Both the position numbers and the translations under genes were made by a program. From an uncultured Prevotellaceae bacterium (GTDB lineage: Bacteria; Bacteroidota; Bacteroidia; Bacteroidales; Bacteroidaceae), in NCBI GenBank assembly GCA_900315105.1, contig OMXX01000020.1, forward strand, positions 1-60,108: a stretch of DNA of 60,108 nt, read 5' to 3'. Shown here piece after piece: positions 18,401 through 26,145 of this stretch. The notes beneath the pieces are model-generated. The model saw nothing but the letters and a program-made list of their open reading frames with translations, did no database searches and had not been told where the DNA came from. Position 1 is the stretch's first letter. Each line of letters starts with the position of its first letter.

Positions 18401-19913
18401 CAAACTGCTGACGGAAGTAGTTGAAGAAGATCTGTGGCTTATCAGAAATGACAGCAAGCGGAGTATCGTTACCCATAGCTGCAACTGGCTCCTGACCATT
18501 TGTACACATTGGAACGACAGTCTTGTCGATGTCCTCCTGACCGAATCCGAACGCACGGAGTTTGCGGTCATAGTTCTCAACGGAGTTATCCACCTTACGA
18601 CCAGACTTCAACTTCTCCAGCTGAATGCGGTTTGTAGAAAGCCATTGTCCGTATGGATGCTCATGTGCGAGCTTTTCCTTTATCTCTCCGTCATAGTATA
18701 TCTTGCCTTCCTGGGTATCGATAAGCAGAATCTTACCAGGCTGAAGACGGCCTTTTGAAACAACGTCGCTTGGCTCGAAATCCATTACGCCAACCTCTGA
18801 TGCAACCACCATCATACCCTGTTTTGTAATGGTATAGCGTGATGGACGAAGACCGTTACGATCAAGCATACCACCAGCGAAACGACCATCAGAGAACATG
18901 AGCGCAGCAGGACCATCCCAAGGCTCCATCAGGATTGAGTGATACTCATAGAATGCCTTGAGGTCTTCTGAGATAGGGTTCTTGTCGTTGAATGACTCAG
19001 GAACGAGAATTGCCATTGCCTGTGGCAAAGACAGACCGCTCATTACGAGGAACTCGAACACGTTGTCCAAAGAAGCAGAGTCTGACATATCATCCTGAAG
19101 GATAGGGCGAATCTCCTTTATATCGCCAAGAGCAGGAGACGAGAGCACAGATTCACGAGCCTTCATCCAACCGCGGTTGCCCCTCACCGTGTTTATCTCA
19201 CCATTATGGCAGAGGAAACGGAATGGCTGGGCAAGTTTCCACTTAGGGAATGTGTTTGTAGAGAAACGAGAGTGAACAAGCGCCAGACCTGATGTGAAGT
19301 AGTTGTTGGAGAGGTCTGGAAAGTAACGGCGCAACTGACCTGATGTCAGCATACCCTTATATATAATGTCGGTGCAGGAGAGTGAGCAGATATAGAACTC
19401 CTCATCATCAATGCGGTTCTCGATCTTCTTGCGCACCTTATATAATATACGGTCGAAATGCTCTACCTTATCGTCGCTAACACCTGTAACGAACACCTGC
19501 TTGATGTCCGGCTCTACCTCACGAGCACCTACACCAAGCACCTCTGGATTTGTAGGCACGTTACGAAGATGCGAGAGAGAAAGTCCCTCACGCTCAATCT
19601 CCTCAATCATGATAGAGAGGATACCTGACTGGCGCTTCTCATCCTTCGGAAGGAATACGAGACCTGTTCCGTAACGTCCCTTCTCTGGTACAGGAATACC
19701 CTGAAGAAGAATAAATTCATGTGGAATCTGCAGGAGGATACCTGCGCCATCACCGGTCTTGTCGCGAGTCTCAGCACCACGATGCTCCATGTTCTCAAGC
19801 ACCCTGAGAGCGTTATCTACCAGTTCATGGCTTTTGTTTCCGTGTATGTTGACCACCATGCCAACACCACACGCATCGTGCTCATACTCGGCACTATACA
19901 ATCCATTTCCCAT
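15429..19913 (-). CDS. gltB: Glutamate synthase large subunit
   Basis: 1494 residues, the usual size. A 14-residue propeptide precedes the catalytic Cys15 of the N-terminal glutamine amidotransferase domain (EHDACGVGMV). The central domain follows, then the FMN/Fe-S synthase domain with GAEGGTGASPASSMRFAG and the cysteine cluster CLMMRKCNTNTCPVGVAT, and the C-terminal GXGXG beta-helix domain (GLSGGRISILPP, AGNTGLYGATTGELYVNG). It converts glutamine and 2-oxoglutarate to glutamate with electrons from GltD. First gene of the gltBD operon with its own promoter at about 20.1 kb. Confidence 0.97.
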   Translation of the reverse strand: MGNGLYSAEYEHDACGVGMVVNIHGNKSHELVDNALRVLENMEHRGAETRDKTGDGAGILLQIPHEFILLQGIPVPEKGRYGTGLVFLPKDEKRQSGILSIMIEEIEREGLSLSHLRNVPTNPEVLGVGAREVEPDIKQVFVTGVSDDKVEHFDRILYKVRKKIENRIDDEEFYICSLSCTDIIYKGMLTSGQLRRYFPDLSNNYFTSGLALVHSRFSTNTFPKWKLAQPFRFLCHNGEINTVRGNRGWMKARESVLSSPALGDIKEIRPILQDDMSDSASLDNVFEFLVMSGLSLPQAMAILVPESFNDKNPISEDLKAFYEYHSILMEPWDGPAALMFSDGRFAGGMLDRNGLRPSRYTITKQGMMVVASEVGVMDFEPSDVVSKGRLQPGKILLIDTQEGKIYYDGEIKEKLAHEHPYGQWLSTNRIQLEKLKSGRKVDNSVENYDRKLRAFGFGQEDIDKTVVPMCTNGQEPVAAMGNDTPLAVISDKPQIFFNYFRQQFAQVTNPAIDPIREELVMSLTEYIGAVGTNILTPDESNCKMVRLPQPVLTNTQLDILCNIRYKGFNTVKLPILFEIEKGEAGLREALDNLCKKAEESVDSGVNYIILSDRDIDQTHAAIPSLLAVSAVHHYLISVQKRVQTALIVESGEIREVMHAALLLGYGASALCPYMTFAVLDNLVKTHQVQEEYATAEKNYIKAVDKGLKKIMSKMGISTIRSYRGAKIFESIGLSEDLLKTYFGTEISTIGGIGLRDIAKDAIRLHDEAFVPDEMPQFLPNTGLFNYRKDGIQHAWNPETIANLQIATRLGSYTKFKEWAKSVDEKEKPIFIRDFFGFKKAAKPTPIDEVEPVESIVKHFVTGAMSFGALSIEAHEALAIAMNKLGTRSNTGEGGEDNARYHTEVDGVSLSSKTKQIASGRFGVTAEYLVNAEELQIKVAQGAKPGEGGQLPGFKVNKIIAKTRNAIPGITLISPPPHHDIYSIEDLAQLIFDLKNINPTAAVSVKLVAESGVGTIAAGVAKAKADLIVISGAEGGTGASPASSMRFAGISPEIGLAETQQTLVINGLRNQVRLQTDGQLKTARDVIIMAMLGADEFSFGTLPLIVLGCLMMRKCNTNTCPVGVATQDEKLRAKFRGHADYVVNFFTFLAQEVREYLSEIGVKNLKDIIGRTDLIEVKPTDPATKQGTIDFSRLLHKPETDKALYWDRGEFTKVDGVKDLEIINACQKAIENKEEVNLDYAIKNTDRAVGTMLSGVIAKKYGEDGLPDGTINIKFKGSAGQSFGAFAVKGVNLRLEGETNDYFGKGLSGGRISILPPARYDANFVAEDNIIAGNTGLYGATTGELYVNGRVGERFGVRNSGAIAVIEGAGDHCCEYMTGGRVVVLGETGRNFAAGMSGGVAYVWDKNHNFDYFCNMDQVEINLVEEASARKELHELVRQHYLYTGSELARRMLDDWNHYIEDFVQVVPIEYKRVLQEEKLRELQQKIADMQIINN

Positions 19914-20088
19914 ATTAATATCTATTTAAACTGTAATGATTTTTTAAGTTCATAAATTTCTTTTAAGGCGAAAGCCTAATGGCAAATGACAAAAGACTTA
20001 GCCCCTCGATGTTATCCCTTTTGACTTCAGACCTTAGACCTTTGACCTTAATGTCAACTAAATTCGTTATTTACTTTCAAATTGCTTG

Positions 20089-20119
20089 CAAAATTACTAA
20101 TTTCCTTTCTTTTTGCAAA
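20089..20119 (-). promoter_or_regulatory. Promoter of gltBD
   Basis: TTTG (20119-20116), 19 bp, TAATTTTG (20096-20089) on the minus strand; predicted leader of about 170 nt. Confidence 0.68.
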
Positions 20120-20350
20120 GTTTTAGATAAAATATTTTTTCAGCACTTTCCTTAAAAATACCCTAAAATAACAAATTGTAAGTATTTTTAATTATATCAC
20201 TTACACTATGAAAGTATTTTTGTGTATTTTCCTTACAATATGCATTTTCTTGTCAAAAAGTAGGTTTTCTCTTGAAACATCGGAGTTTTTTGAAAGGAAA
20301 TACCTCTATTCTTTTTAGGGGGATCAAGAATAAAAAAAAGTTTTTCGCGA

Positions 20351-20533
20351 TTTTCCTATCACACCGTCACATTGCCTGAGTATCAATTAATTACATGTGA
20401 CAGGAGCCTGTTTTTCCTGTCACCCTCCTGTCACACCTACATTTCCTTGTGACGGCAATGTGACAGTAGAATAATCTTCCTGTCACGCATAACTCACTGA
20501 AACACAATAAGTATGACGGTGTGACAGGAAAAA
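20351..20533. repeat. TGTCAC/GTGACA repeat cluster with 11-bp spacing (site 3)
   Basis: At least seven copies of TGTCAC or its complement in 180 bp. Two TCCTGTCAC units start 11 bp apart (20415, 20426), and two GTGAC(A/G)G units of opposite strand start 11 bp apart (20449, 20460). Other copies lie at 20397 and 20521. No coding content beyond one short open frame across the repeats. Confidence 0.75.
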
Positions 20534-20646
20534 TGCCAAAAAAACTTTTTTTGTTTATGCCAATGAAAAACTTAATCGGCAAATAGCGATTAAGTTATTA
20601 TTTTATCATCACTAGGTCTCGTTTGTTTTTCGATGTAGGCTCGTAG

Positions 20647-20723
20647 CACCTCCAATTCAAGTCCAATCCAGCTCCAATTCAACTCCAATCGGGGATTGGA
20701 GTTATATGGGATTTGCTACGAAG
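20647..20723. repeat. 11-bp-step array (site 4), seven units
   Basis: CACCTCCAATT, CAAGTCCAATC, CAGCTCCAATT, CAACTCCAATC, then GGGGATTGGAG and TTATATGGGAT: TCC recurs every 11 bp, then GGA/GGG on the other arm. Outer arms TCGTAGC (20641) and GCTACGA (20714) are also inverted. Confidence 0.9.
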
Positions 20724-20749
20724 GTGCAATAGGGCAAGAAAGAAAAAGG

Positions 20750-20791
20750 AAAGTCTCCCTATGCAGGGAGATTTAGAGGGACTAAAATTGA
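20750..20791. repeat. Half copy of palindromic element family T
   Basis: AAAGTCTCCCTATGCAGGGA followed by GATTTAGAGGGACT; the same half-element is at 21836-21873, and full elements are at 30809-30890 and 50821-50902. Confidence 0.75.
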
Positions 20792-20877
20792 CTTTATTTT
20801 TCGCTAAGGCTCAACAAACTGAAGCAAGTCGCAATGCTCATCAAGCCAATTAGTGTTTTAGTTGTTCACAGATTACT

Positions 20878-21210
20878 TTAGAAAATGGTTTCCTTGATTT
20901 TCTCTACAACCTCATCAAAATAAGGTTGCTTGAGTCTACTGATCTTTCTAATCACATCTCTCTCAATATCACCTACGAGTAATTGGCATTTGACATAACT
21001 TTGTTTCACCATAGGAACTGTGAGCATTTCATCTGACAGCACATAGTTATACTCTGGATTATATGCTTTTGACGAAATCATACACAAATATATAAACCCT
21101 TCCACTTCTTGAAGTTCATTATTACTTACAATCAAGGCAGGATGAGGTTTACTTGTGCCATCAGGAAACACGAAGTTAATCTCTACGATGTCGCGTTGCT
21201 CGTATTTCAT
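20878..21210 (-). CDS. MazF/PemK-family toxin (endoribonuclease)
   Basis: 110 residues from the ATG at 21210. The segment QRDIVEINFVFPDGTSKPHPALIVS is the PemK/MazF N-terminal core with its G..KPHPALIVS strand; LTVPMVKQSYVKCQLL and IERDVIRKIS match the second half. Family members are ribosome-independent mRNA interferases. The ATG follows the antitoxin stop after only 2 bp, the standard arrangement. The frame can be read two codons further (TTG), but that start would overlap the antitoxin stop. Confidence 0.85.
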   Translation of the reverse strand: MKYEQRDIVEINFVFPDGTSKPHPALIVSNNELQEVEGFIYLCMISSKAYNPEYNYVLSDEMLTVPMVKQSYVKCQLLVGDIERDVIRKISRLKQPYFDEVVEKIKETIF

Positions 21211-21212
21211 AG

Positions 21213-21407
21213 TCAAAGGTATTTTGAGAACATCAAAGAGGCATTACGTTTTGCCGTACAAAGAAACGCATCACGTTCCTGCATATACTCTGAACGTACA
21301 TCCGACTTCGTAGTTGAATGTATGTCAATGTCCGCCTTACTTGTGATTTCTGTTGTTGCAGCCTTTGAACTTATACAACTCTTATGCTTGCTTGTAATAT
21401 TGTTCAT
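21213..21407 (-). CDS. Probable antitoxin of the MazF/PemK pair
   Basis: 64 residues from ATG 21407 (an ATG at 21458 would give 81). Ser/Thr/Lys-rich N-terminal half and a C-terminal helix ERDAFLCTAKRNASLMFSKY, which could bind the toxin. No known DNA-binding fold recognised. Its identity rests on position: small, immediately upstream of a MazF-like gene with a 2-bp gap, and behind a good promoter. Confidence 0.65.
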   Translation of the reverse strand: MNNITSKHKSCISSKAATTEITSKADIDIHSTTKSDVRSEYMQERDAFLCTAKRNASLMFSKYL

Positions 21408-21479
21408 GATTCTGTCTGTTTTTTTGGTTTCTAATTTCAAAAGCGACGTGCGCTGCATCCTCGCACGAAGAAGGAAGTG

Positions 21480-21512
21480 CGTGTCAGCCCCCTAAAGGCT
21501 GGCGCACGATCT
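21480..21512. repeat. Short palindromic repeat (GTCAGCCCC..AAAGGCTGG)
   Basis: TGTCAGCCCCCTAAAGGCTG followed by GCGCACG in the leader of the toxin-antitoxin transcript. A near-identical copy is at 22650-22678. Confidence 0.75.
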
Positions 21513-21529
21513 TTTAGATCCTTCGAGTG

Positions 21530-21561
21530 CAAAGATACAAACTTTTTCTTTCTTCTCCAAA
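21530..21561 (-). promoter_or_regulatory. Promoter of the toxin-antitoxin operon
   Basis: TTTG (21561-21558), 20 bp, TATCTTTG (21537-21530) on the minus strand. Confidence 0.72.
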
Positions 21562-21617
21562 GAAAATAGTTTTTTTTTCATTTTGCCCAAGAAATGCCTT
21601 GTATCTTCTTCCCTTGT

Positions 21618-21720
21618 TTCTCCTAACCAAACTCGATGGACCTCCGCTTTTTCTCTTATAAAGGATAAGAGCTTCATCGAGTTTGGTTAGAAGGCATAAG
21701 GGAGGAGCATAGGAGGAAGA
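21618..21720. repeat. Inverted repeat CTAACCAAACTCGATG with GGAGGA units
   Basis: CTAACCAAACTCGATG (21621-21636) and CATCGAGTTTGGTTAG (21675-21690) are perfect inverted copies. They are followed by GCATAAGGGAG, GAGCATAGGAG and GAAGAACAGAC in 11-bp steps. The string ACCAAACTCGATG recurs in the array at 48914, so this is probably a member of the same array class. Confidence 0.8.
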
Positions 21721-21770
21721 ACAGACCTAAAGCATAGAAAAATCCCCTTTTCTCAGCACTAAAGACTAAT

Positions 21771-21836
21771 AGAAGGGGAGTAATATGGGATTTGCATAGG
21801 AATTACATAGGACTTGCTACGAAGGTGCAATAGGGC
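21771..21836. repeat. 11-bp-step array (site 5), six units
   Basis: AGAAGGGGAGT, AATATGGGATT, TGCATAGGAAT, TACATAGGACT, TGCTACGAAGG, TGCAATAGGGC: the GG(A/G) pair recurs every 11 bp. AATCCCCTTTT at 21741 pairs with the first unit. A half copy of family T follows at once (21836-21873). Confidence 0.85.
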
Positions 21837-21882
21837 AAAGTCTACCTATGCAGGGAGATTTAGAGGGTTTAAATTCCCACAC

Positions 21883-21926
21883 CGCCAAGGAATTCACAAG
21901 GAATTGATGGAGGTGCGGGAAATGAG
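21883..21926. repeat. 11-bp-step array (site 6)
   Basis: CGCCAAGGAAT, TCACAAGGAAT, TGATGGAGGTG, CGGGAAATGAG in one 11-bp frame, 24 bp from the stop of the immunity-type gene. Shares its first unit with site 1 (3825-3877, opposite orientation). Confidence 0.75.
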
Positions 21927-21949
21927 AGAATTATTGAATAAAAAACGGA

Positions 21950-22408
21950 TTATTTTTCGTGAGTTACTCTTAGTATTTTCCCTGAATATTTCTCTATCAA
22001 TATAGAATATGTCCCCCCCACGTCGTACCCTTTGGGTAAGGATCCTGAAACGCACCATATAGAATCATTAATCAACCTAATATGAGCAGGCTTTTCTTTT
22101 TCAACAAGTTCATATCCATATATACTTGCTACAATAATAGAAGATATTTTATATGCCATTGTGTCATTTGGGATTATTCCAATTTCATTGACTTCTTCTG
22201 GGTAATTCGGATTGGTTGTATATGCGATTTCATTTTCATTATAATAAAGTTCCTTTGATGTTATCTCTTTTGGGCCTTCATAAATAAATTCAAGTTCATT
22301 ATCATTAGGAATATTATTACCCCCAAAATATTGATATTGTACTAAAATTATTAATAAAATGCACAACCCAATTACAAGACTGCAAATAGATATATATTTC
22401 TTTGTCAT
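21950..22408 (-). CDS. NTF2-fold immunity-type protein (YbbC/YhhH-like), membrane-anchored
   Basis: 152 residues with one N-terminal hydrophobic segment (about 5-26) and a soluble domain. The C-terminal pattern, IYGYELVEKEKP..IRLINDSIWCVSGSLP followed by GGTYSILIEKYSGKILRVTHEK, is the signature of the NTF2-fold immunity family seen next to polymorphic toxins. No toxin gene of that type is near, so it looks like an orphan immunity gene. The recognition is from memory of the family pattern. Base composition is strongly AT-rich, unlike the housekeeping genes here. Confidence 0.72.
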   Translation of the reverse strand: MTKKYISICSLVIGLCILLIILVQYQYFGGNNIPNDNELEFIYEGPKEITSKELYYNENEIAYTTNPNYPEEVNEIGIIPNDTMAYKISSIIVASIYGYELVEKEKPAHIRLINDSIWCVSGSLPKGYDVGGTYSILIEKYSGKILRVTHEK

Positions 22409-22565
22409 TTTATATTGTAATTTAAAATTCCGTTATTGATTTTATCTTGCATTTGCAATGTTTCCGTTATTGAACAGTGTTCGCTAGTGGTAGAATGCAG
22501 AGGAATAGAAATCATCTGCATTGCATGATTAACCCTGTATGTTCGGATATTGCTCATATCGAGGG

Positions 22566-22573
22566 CAAAAATA
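22566..22573 (-). promoter_or_regulatory. Possible -7 element for the immunity-type gene
   Basis: TATTTTTG on the minus strand about 160 bp before the start; the nearest TTG is 22 bp further up, a poor spacing. Confidence 0.4.
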
Positions 22574-22710
22574 CTAAAAGTTTTTTCAAATCATGCAACT
22601 TTTCCAAAGAAAAAGTGAAAATTGCACAGTAATCACGACTTGAAAATAGCGGACGTCAGCCCCTAAAGGCTGGTGCGCGTTTCTAATTCTCAAGGCGTAA
22701 TAAAGCAATT

Positions 22711-22853
22711 CCCTCCTTAAAACTCCGAGGATACTCCATCGATTGTCCATCAGTAGTCCATCGATCCTCCATCGAAACGATGGACCATCGATGGAGTATC
22801 GATGGAGTATCGATGGAGTATCTACGGTGGAAAAGCGGTAAAACAGCGGAATT
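22711..22853. repeat. 11-bp-step array (site 7), thirteen units
   Basis: Units in a continuous 11-bp frame include ACTCCGAGGAT, ACTCCATCGAT, TGTCCATCAGT, AGTCCATCGAT, CCTCCATCGAA, then ACGATGGACCA, TCGATGGAGTA three times, TCTACGGTGGA and ACAGCGGAATT. The core units are the same as at 11313-11477. It begins about 65 bp beyond the stop of the MG2-type gene. Confidence 0.95.
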
Positions 22854-22917
22854 TCTTGCAAGTTAAATCTCCCGTTCTTTGGTGAAAAAAGAAGAGAGAG
22901 AAAAGCAAATTAACACA

Positions 22918-25209
22918 TTACTTTTTCAACACCCTGAAACTAAACGTCTGACATCCCATTAATCCGTTTCCGTCGATGCCTTCCACTATGCCTATGAATT
23001 CGGTGTTGATATCGGATGCGGCAAATGAGACTTCTGCCACACCGTTGTCATCGGTGAGGACTTCGGGGTGCCATTGGAGTAGGTTGCGCGGATCGGGCGT
23101 AGAAGATTGAAGATCGAAAGAGTCGGGTTGGTAGAACTCTCGCTTGGGGTAGTAGCTTTGCACCCTAACAAGACCATATTGTTTAAGCAACTGTTCATCT
23201 TTAAATGTGCGCTTGGGGAAAACAATTTGTAACATGTCTGTTACAACCCCAATCGCCCCATTATGAGGCGGTATAATAGGTTCTATTTTTACCAGCCAAT
23301 ATTTTTCGCCTGGAACAGGTTTATCGTCGCGATTACAAGAAGGGTCCAAAGGAATATCCATAGGATGTGCTGTATAGTCATCCCTATAATCATTAAGGAA
23401 AGTTCTTTTCTCCCCATCATACATAGTATGAACACATACCCATGCAGTAACGTTAGCCGGCGCATTTGCCAGACTATCCAAATATCCCATCATTTTGTCG
23501 CGATAGACAGACTTTCGCTTTGAATTGACAACCACTTCTTTTAAAAGAATCGCACTATCGTCGCTACCGATAAAACGCTCACCGTTATTACTTTCAAGAA
23601 ATTGATTTTGAATTAAATACTTCGGTCGGTATAGTCGATGGACATTGATTGTATCAAACGGATTGACAATGAAGAGCTTTGCTTTGTCTTTATTTTTCAA
23701 CATGGATTTTAGATATATCCGACCTGGCATTTTCTCCATTAACTCCGAGTTAATCTCAAATCTGCCTAACGAATCGGTTAAGACAAGATGAGCATCGCCA
23801 TTTGATGAACAAGCTTGGATTATCTGCGTTTCAGCGTTAATCTCACGCTTGGTTATCTGCATTCCGCTCACACCATCAGTCAATAGCGGGCGTTGTGGTG
23901 TTGGTTCACAATCCCAAACGTATCTGCGCCAGCCTTGTGTCAGCATCAGAAGGTCGAGAGCAGCAATACGATCTTCATTCTGCTCATCGAAATAATATGT
24001 AGGGTTGAAAATATTGCCACGAATCTGCTCAGAAAGGAAGCAATGAGATAGAATATTCTCATGTCCTGGCTGGTAGAGGTATGCCTTGTCGAAAATGCTA
24101 ACGGCAAGTTCTGCTTTGATGGGGTTGCCTGAAGTGTCTGTTACCTGAAGACGCACCTTACCCGTATCACGGCTTTTGTATTGCTTCAAGTCGGTTGTTG
24201 CGGTTATGGAAAGTTGCTTTTCCGGGTTAACAAACACCAATCTTTCGGCAACAGGTCGTTTTACGGCATCGAATAGTGTGATTTCTACAATGCCTTGAAG
24301 TGGGAAATACTCTATTGGAATATTAACAGTTCGCTGTCCTTTAACTTTGCCTTCTGCCGTACAGCGCACCATTCCGTTCTGCTTAGCTGTTATCGAGAAG
24401 TCTTGTGGAGCATCTTCAGATGATGAAACCAACAAGGATAATCCTTTTGCATCGTTTTCCGAAACACGTAGCGATATTCCCTGACGTTCTATGGTCGGAA
24501 ATGATATGGTTCGACAATCATCAAGAAACACCTTATACTCTTTTCCTAATTTCGGAGTAAGAGAGAAGTACCCCATGCCATCGTGAAGGGTTTTGAATTC
24601 CCCGATTGCCTTTCCATCCTCAAGAATAATTCCAGAGACATCTTCAGGCAATCCGTTTCCGTAAGTAGCTTTAAATGCTACTACAGAGTTGATGCCGTAG
24701 ATTAGGTTTCCACCCTCGGGAAAAAGGTCGAAACGATGTTTCGAATAGAGTTTTTGGTTTGCATAATTCTTAATTTCCTGTTTTGAAATAGAATCCATCT
24801 GCATAACACGATCCACCACAAGGATACGGCGGGGCAGAATGGCTTTGGTACTATCGGAGGAGAACGAAGACATGGTATAGCCTTCCATAAAGTATTCACC
24901 TTGAGACCAGTCTGTTCCTATATATATGTGTCCGTTGGTTCGTCCTTCAACCAAAGGATATTTCTCGCTCCAAACCACACTATCGGATGCTGTGCGGAGT
25001 TGGAGGTAGAGTGTGTGGCTGCGGTCGGACGGTGCCAAGGTCTGACTATTTATGAGATATGCCTTAAACCATAGGTCTTCGCCTGTTTCGGCAATCTCTT
25101 TGCTTGGCAACAGATATACGAAATCATGAGCCTCGGTGTCGGTTTGCGCCACAACAGGAGTTACGGCATTAATCACCCAAAATACCAATAATATCCTAAT
25201 GTATTTCAT
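22918..25209 (-). CDS. Large secreted MG2-type (macroglobulin-like) surface protein
   Basis: 763 residues with a Sec signal peptide (cleavage near residue 22, VVAQ). The N-terminal part (about 25-130) resembles the MG2 macroglobulin domain found in Bacteroidetes proteins (YLLPSKEIAETGEDLWFKAY, TLYLQLR, GRTNGHIYIG), followed by further beta-sandwich domains. In the second half ILLKEVVVNSKRK resembles the segment that joins a carboxypeptidase-regulatory domain to a TonB plug. No thioester motif, no barrel. Probably an outer-membrane-associated exported protein; function unknown. It has its own promoter at about 25.36 kb and follows two small genes with a related EVVVVG segment. Confidence 0.7.
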   Translation of the reverse strand: MKYIRILLVFWVINAVTPVVAQTDTEAHDFVYLLPSKEIAETGEDLWFKAYLINSQTLAPSDRSHTLYLQLRTASDSVVWSEKYPLVEGRTNGHIYIGTDWSQGEYFMEGYTMSSFSSDSTKAILPRRILVVDRVMQMDSISKQEIKNYANQKLYSKHRFDLFPEGGNLIYGINSVVAFKATYGNGLPEDVSGIILEDGKAIGEFKTLHDGMGYFSLTPKLGKEYKVFLDDCRTISFPTIERQGISLRVSENDAKGLSLLVSSSEDAPQDFSITAKQNGMVRCTAEGKVKGQRTVNIPIEYFPLQGIVEITLFDAVKRPVAERLVFVNPEKQLSITATTDLKQYKSRDTGKVRLQVTDTSGNPIKAELAVSIFDKAYLYQPGHENILSHCFLSEQIRGNIFNPTYYFDEQNEDRIAALDLLMLTQGWRRYVWDCEPTPQRPLLTDGVSGMQITKREINAETQIIQACSSNGDAHLVLTDSLGRFEINSELMEKMPGRIYLKSMLKNKDKAKLFIVNPFDTINVHRLYRPKYLIQNQFLESNNGERFIGSDDSAILLKEVVVNSKRKSVYRDKMMGYLDSLANAPANVTAWVCVHTMYDGEKRTFLNDYRDDYTAHPMDIPLDPSCNRDDKPVPGEKYWLVKIEPIIPPHNGAIGVVTDMLQIVFPKRTFKDEQLLKQYGLVRVQSYYPKREFYQPDSFDLQSSTPDPRNLLQWHPEVLTDDNGVAEVSFAASDINTEFIGIVEGIDGNGLMGCQTFSFRVLKK

Positions 25210-25260
25210 CGTGATATGAAGTTAATGGTTTTACTTATTAGCGTTATTAGCACAAAAAAA

Positions 25261-25336
25261 TCAAACATCCGCAACTCCCATTAATCTGTTTTCGTCGATT
25301 ATTGCTTCTATTATACCACAAATTCGGAGTTAACGT
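25261..25336 (-). pseudogene. Remnant of a second MG2-type gene, 3' end
   Basis: About 75 bp that align with the 3' end of the downstream MG2 gene (22936-23010). Shared stretches are CCCATTAATC, CGTCGAT and AATTCGG, in the same order and strand. Translation in shifting frames gives VNSEFV and IDENRLMG, matching INTEFIG and IDGNGLMG of the intact gene. Frameshifts and stops show decay. Confidence 0.75.
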
Positions 25337-25350
25337 TTGCATCAACGCGA

Positions 25351-25381
25351 CAAAGATAGTAAATAATCTGCAAACCTGCAA
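25351..25381 (-). promoter_or_regulatory. Promoter of the MG2-type gene
   Basis: TTG (25381-25379), 20 bp, TATCTTTG (25358-25351) on the minus strand. The pseudogene remnant lies in the predicted leader. Confidence 0.7.
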
Positions 25382-25536
25382 GTTTTTCACAAAATAAGTT
25401 TAAAGAATCTATTAAGGATGTGTTGTATTTTTGCAACTCCCTTTATATAAGGGCATTGTTGAGGTGTTTTTATTGTTTTCGTATAAAACCATTTACGAAG
25501 TTTCAGCAACACTCCCCCTTCTGCTTCAACTCAAAA

Positions 25537-25592
25537 TCCCACTTCCTTCCAATTCAGAGAACGGACTTACAACGGACTTTGAACCGACAACA
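25537..25592. repeat. 11-bp-step array (site 8)
   Basis: AACGGACTTAC, AACGGACTTTG, AACCGACAACA run in 11-bp steps, preceded by TCC triplets 11 bp apart (25537, 25548). It lies about 50 bp after the stop of the small secreted protein gene ending at 25645. Confidence 0.75.
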
Positions 25593-25644
25593 AAGAGAAT
25601 ACAAAACTCTACAGAAAAAACTAAAAGTCATGGCCTTTTGACTT

Positions 25645-26139
25645 TTATTTCTTGTCGTAGGCTTCGAGATTCTTTTTTACACGCTCTCGGCGACGTTCAC
25701 TTTTGGGTTTATAACCTATTAACTTGTAGAGCTCAGTCATCGGTATTTTCACTCCACTTTTGTTATAGGCGTCTTTCAATTCATATTCAAGAAGGATGTT
25801 GTCGGGAAGGTCGAATTTCTTCTTTGTTTTTGTGCTGTCGCCGACAACAACAACCTCTTCAAGACGTTCTACAAGGCATTTCATGTTGATGACGGCAGGG
25901 ATACTGTCGGCATTTATTTCTATAGACTTATAATCTTTACATGTCAATATAATTAGTCCCGACACCTTTGGCAACATGGCTATACCCTGCGGAGAGGTAT
26001 AGATAAGGGTGTCGCCATTATGCGTAAAGGCGGCTCGCGCTACAGGTTCACGAGTGTCTTCGTCTATGACACTTACCATCTGCTGGGCATAGATGTCGCT
26101 GGTAGCGAAAATAAGTAATAAGACAAGAAAGGGCCTCAT
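25645..26139 (-). CDS. Small secreted protein with carboxypeptidase-regulatory-like domain (paralogue 2)
   Basis: 164 residues: signal peptide (cleavage near IYAQQ), then a CarboxypepD_reg-like beta sandwich (VSVIDEDTREPVARAAF, LIYTSPQGIAMLP) ending in LEEVVVVG, the segment that in SusC-type proteins leads into the plug domain. After it comes a short charged tail GYKPKSERRRERVKKNLEAY. There is no barrel. Closely similar to the gene directly upstream, which ends 6 bp before this start, so the two are a tandem duplication. Role unknown; they may act with the MG2-type protein. Confidence 0.7.
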   Translation of the reverse strand: MRPFLVLLLIFATSDIYAQQMVSVIDEDTREPVARAAFTHNGDTLIYTSPQGIAMLPKVSGLIILTCKDYKSIEINADSIPAVINMKCLVERLEEVVVVGDSTKTKKKFDLPDNILLEYELKDAYNKSGVKIPMTELYKLIGYKPKSERRRERVKKNLEAYDKK

Positions 26140-26145
26140 ATCATG

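Noticed and set aside
17940..18758. Open frame of 272 codons on the plus strand inside gltB
   Set aside because: Antisense shadow of the conserved gltB; no start signal or protein family.
20351..20533. TGTCAC/GTGACA repeat cluster as a CRISPR array
   Set aside because: Units are 9-11 bp, in both orientations, without unique spacers of constant length, and no cas gene is present.
20391..20582. 63-codon frame in the gltB upstream region
   Set aside because: Made of the TGTCAC repeat cluster; composition not coding.
21492..21677. 61-codon frame upstream of the toxin-antitoxin pair
   Set aside because: Overlaps the promoter and an inverted repeat on the same strand; Lys/Glu-rich by low complexity.
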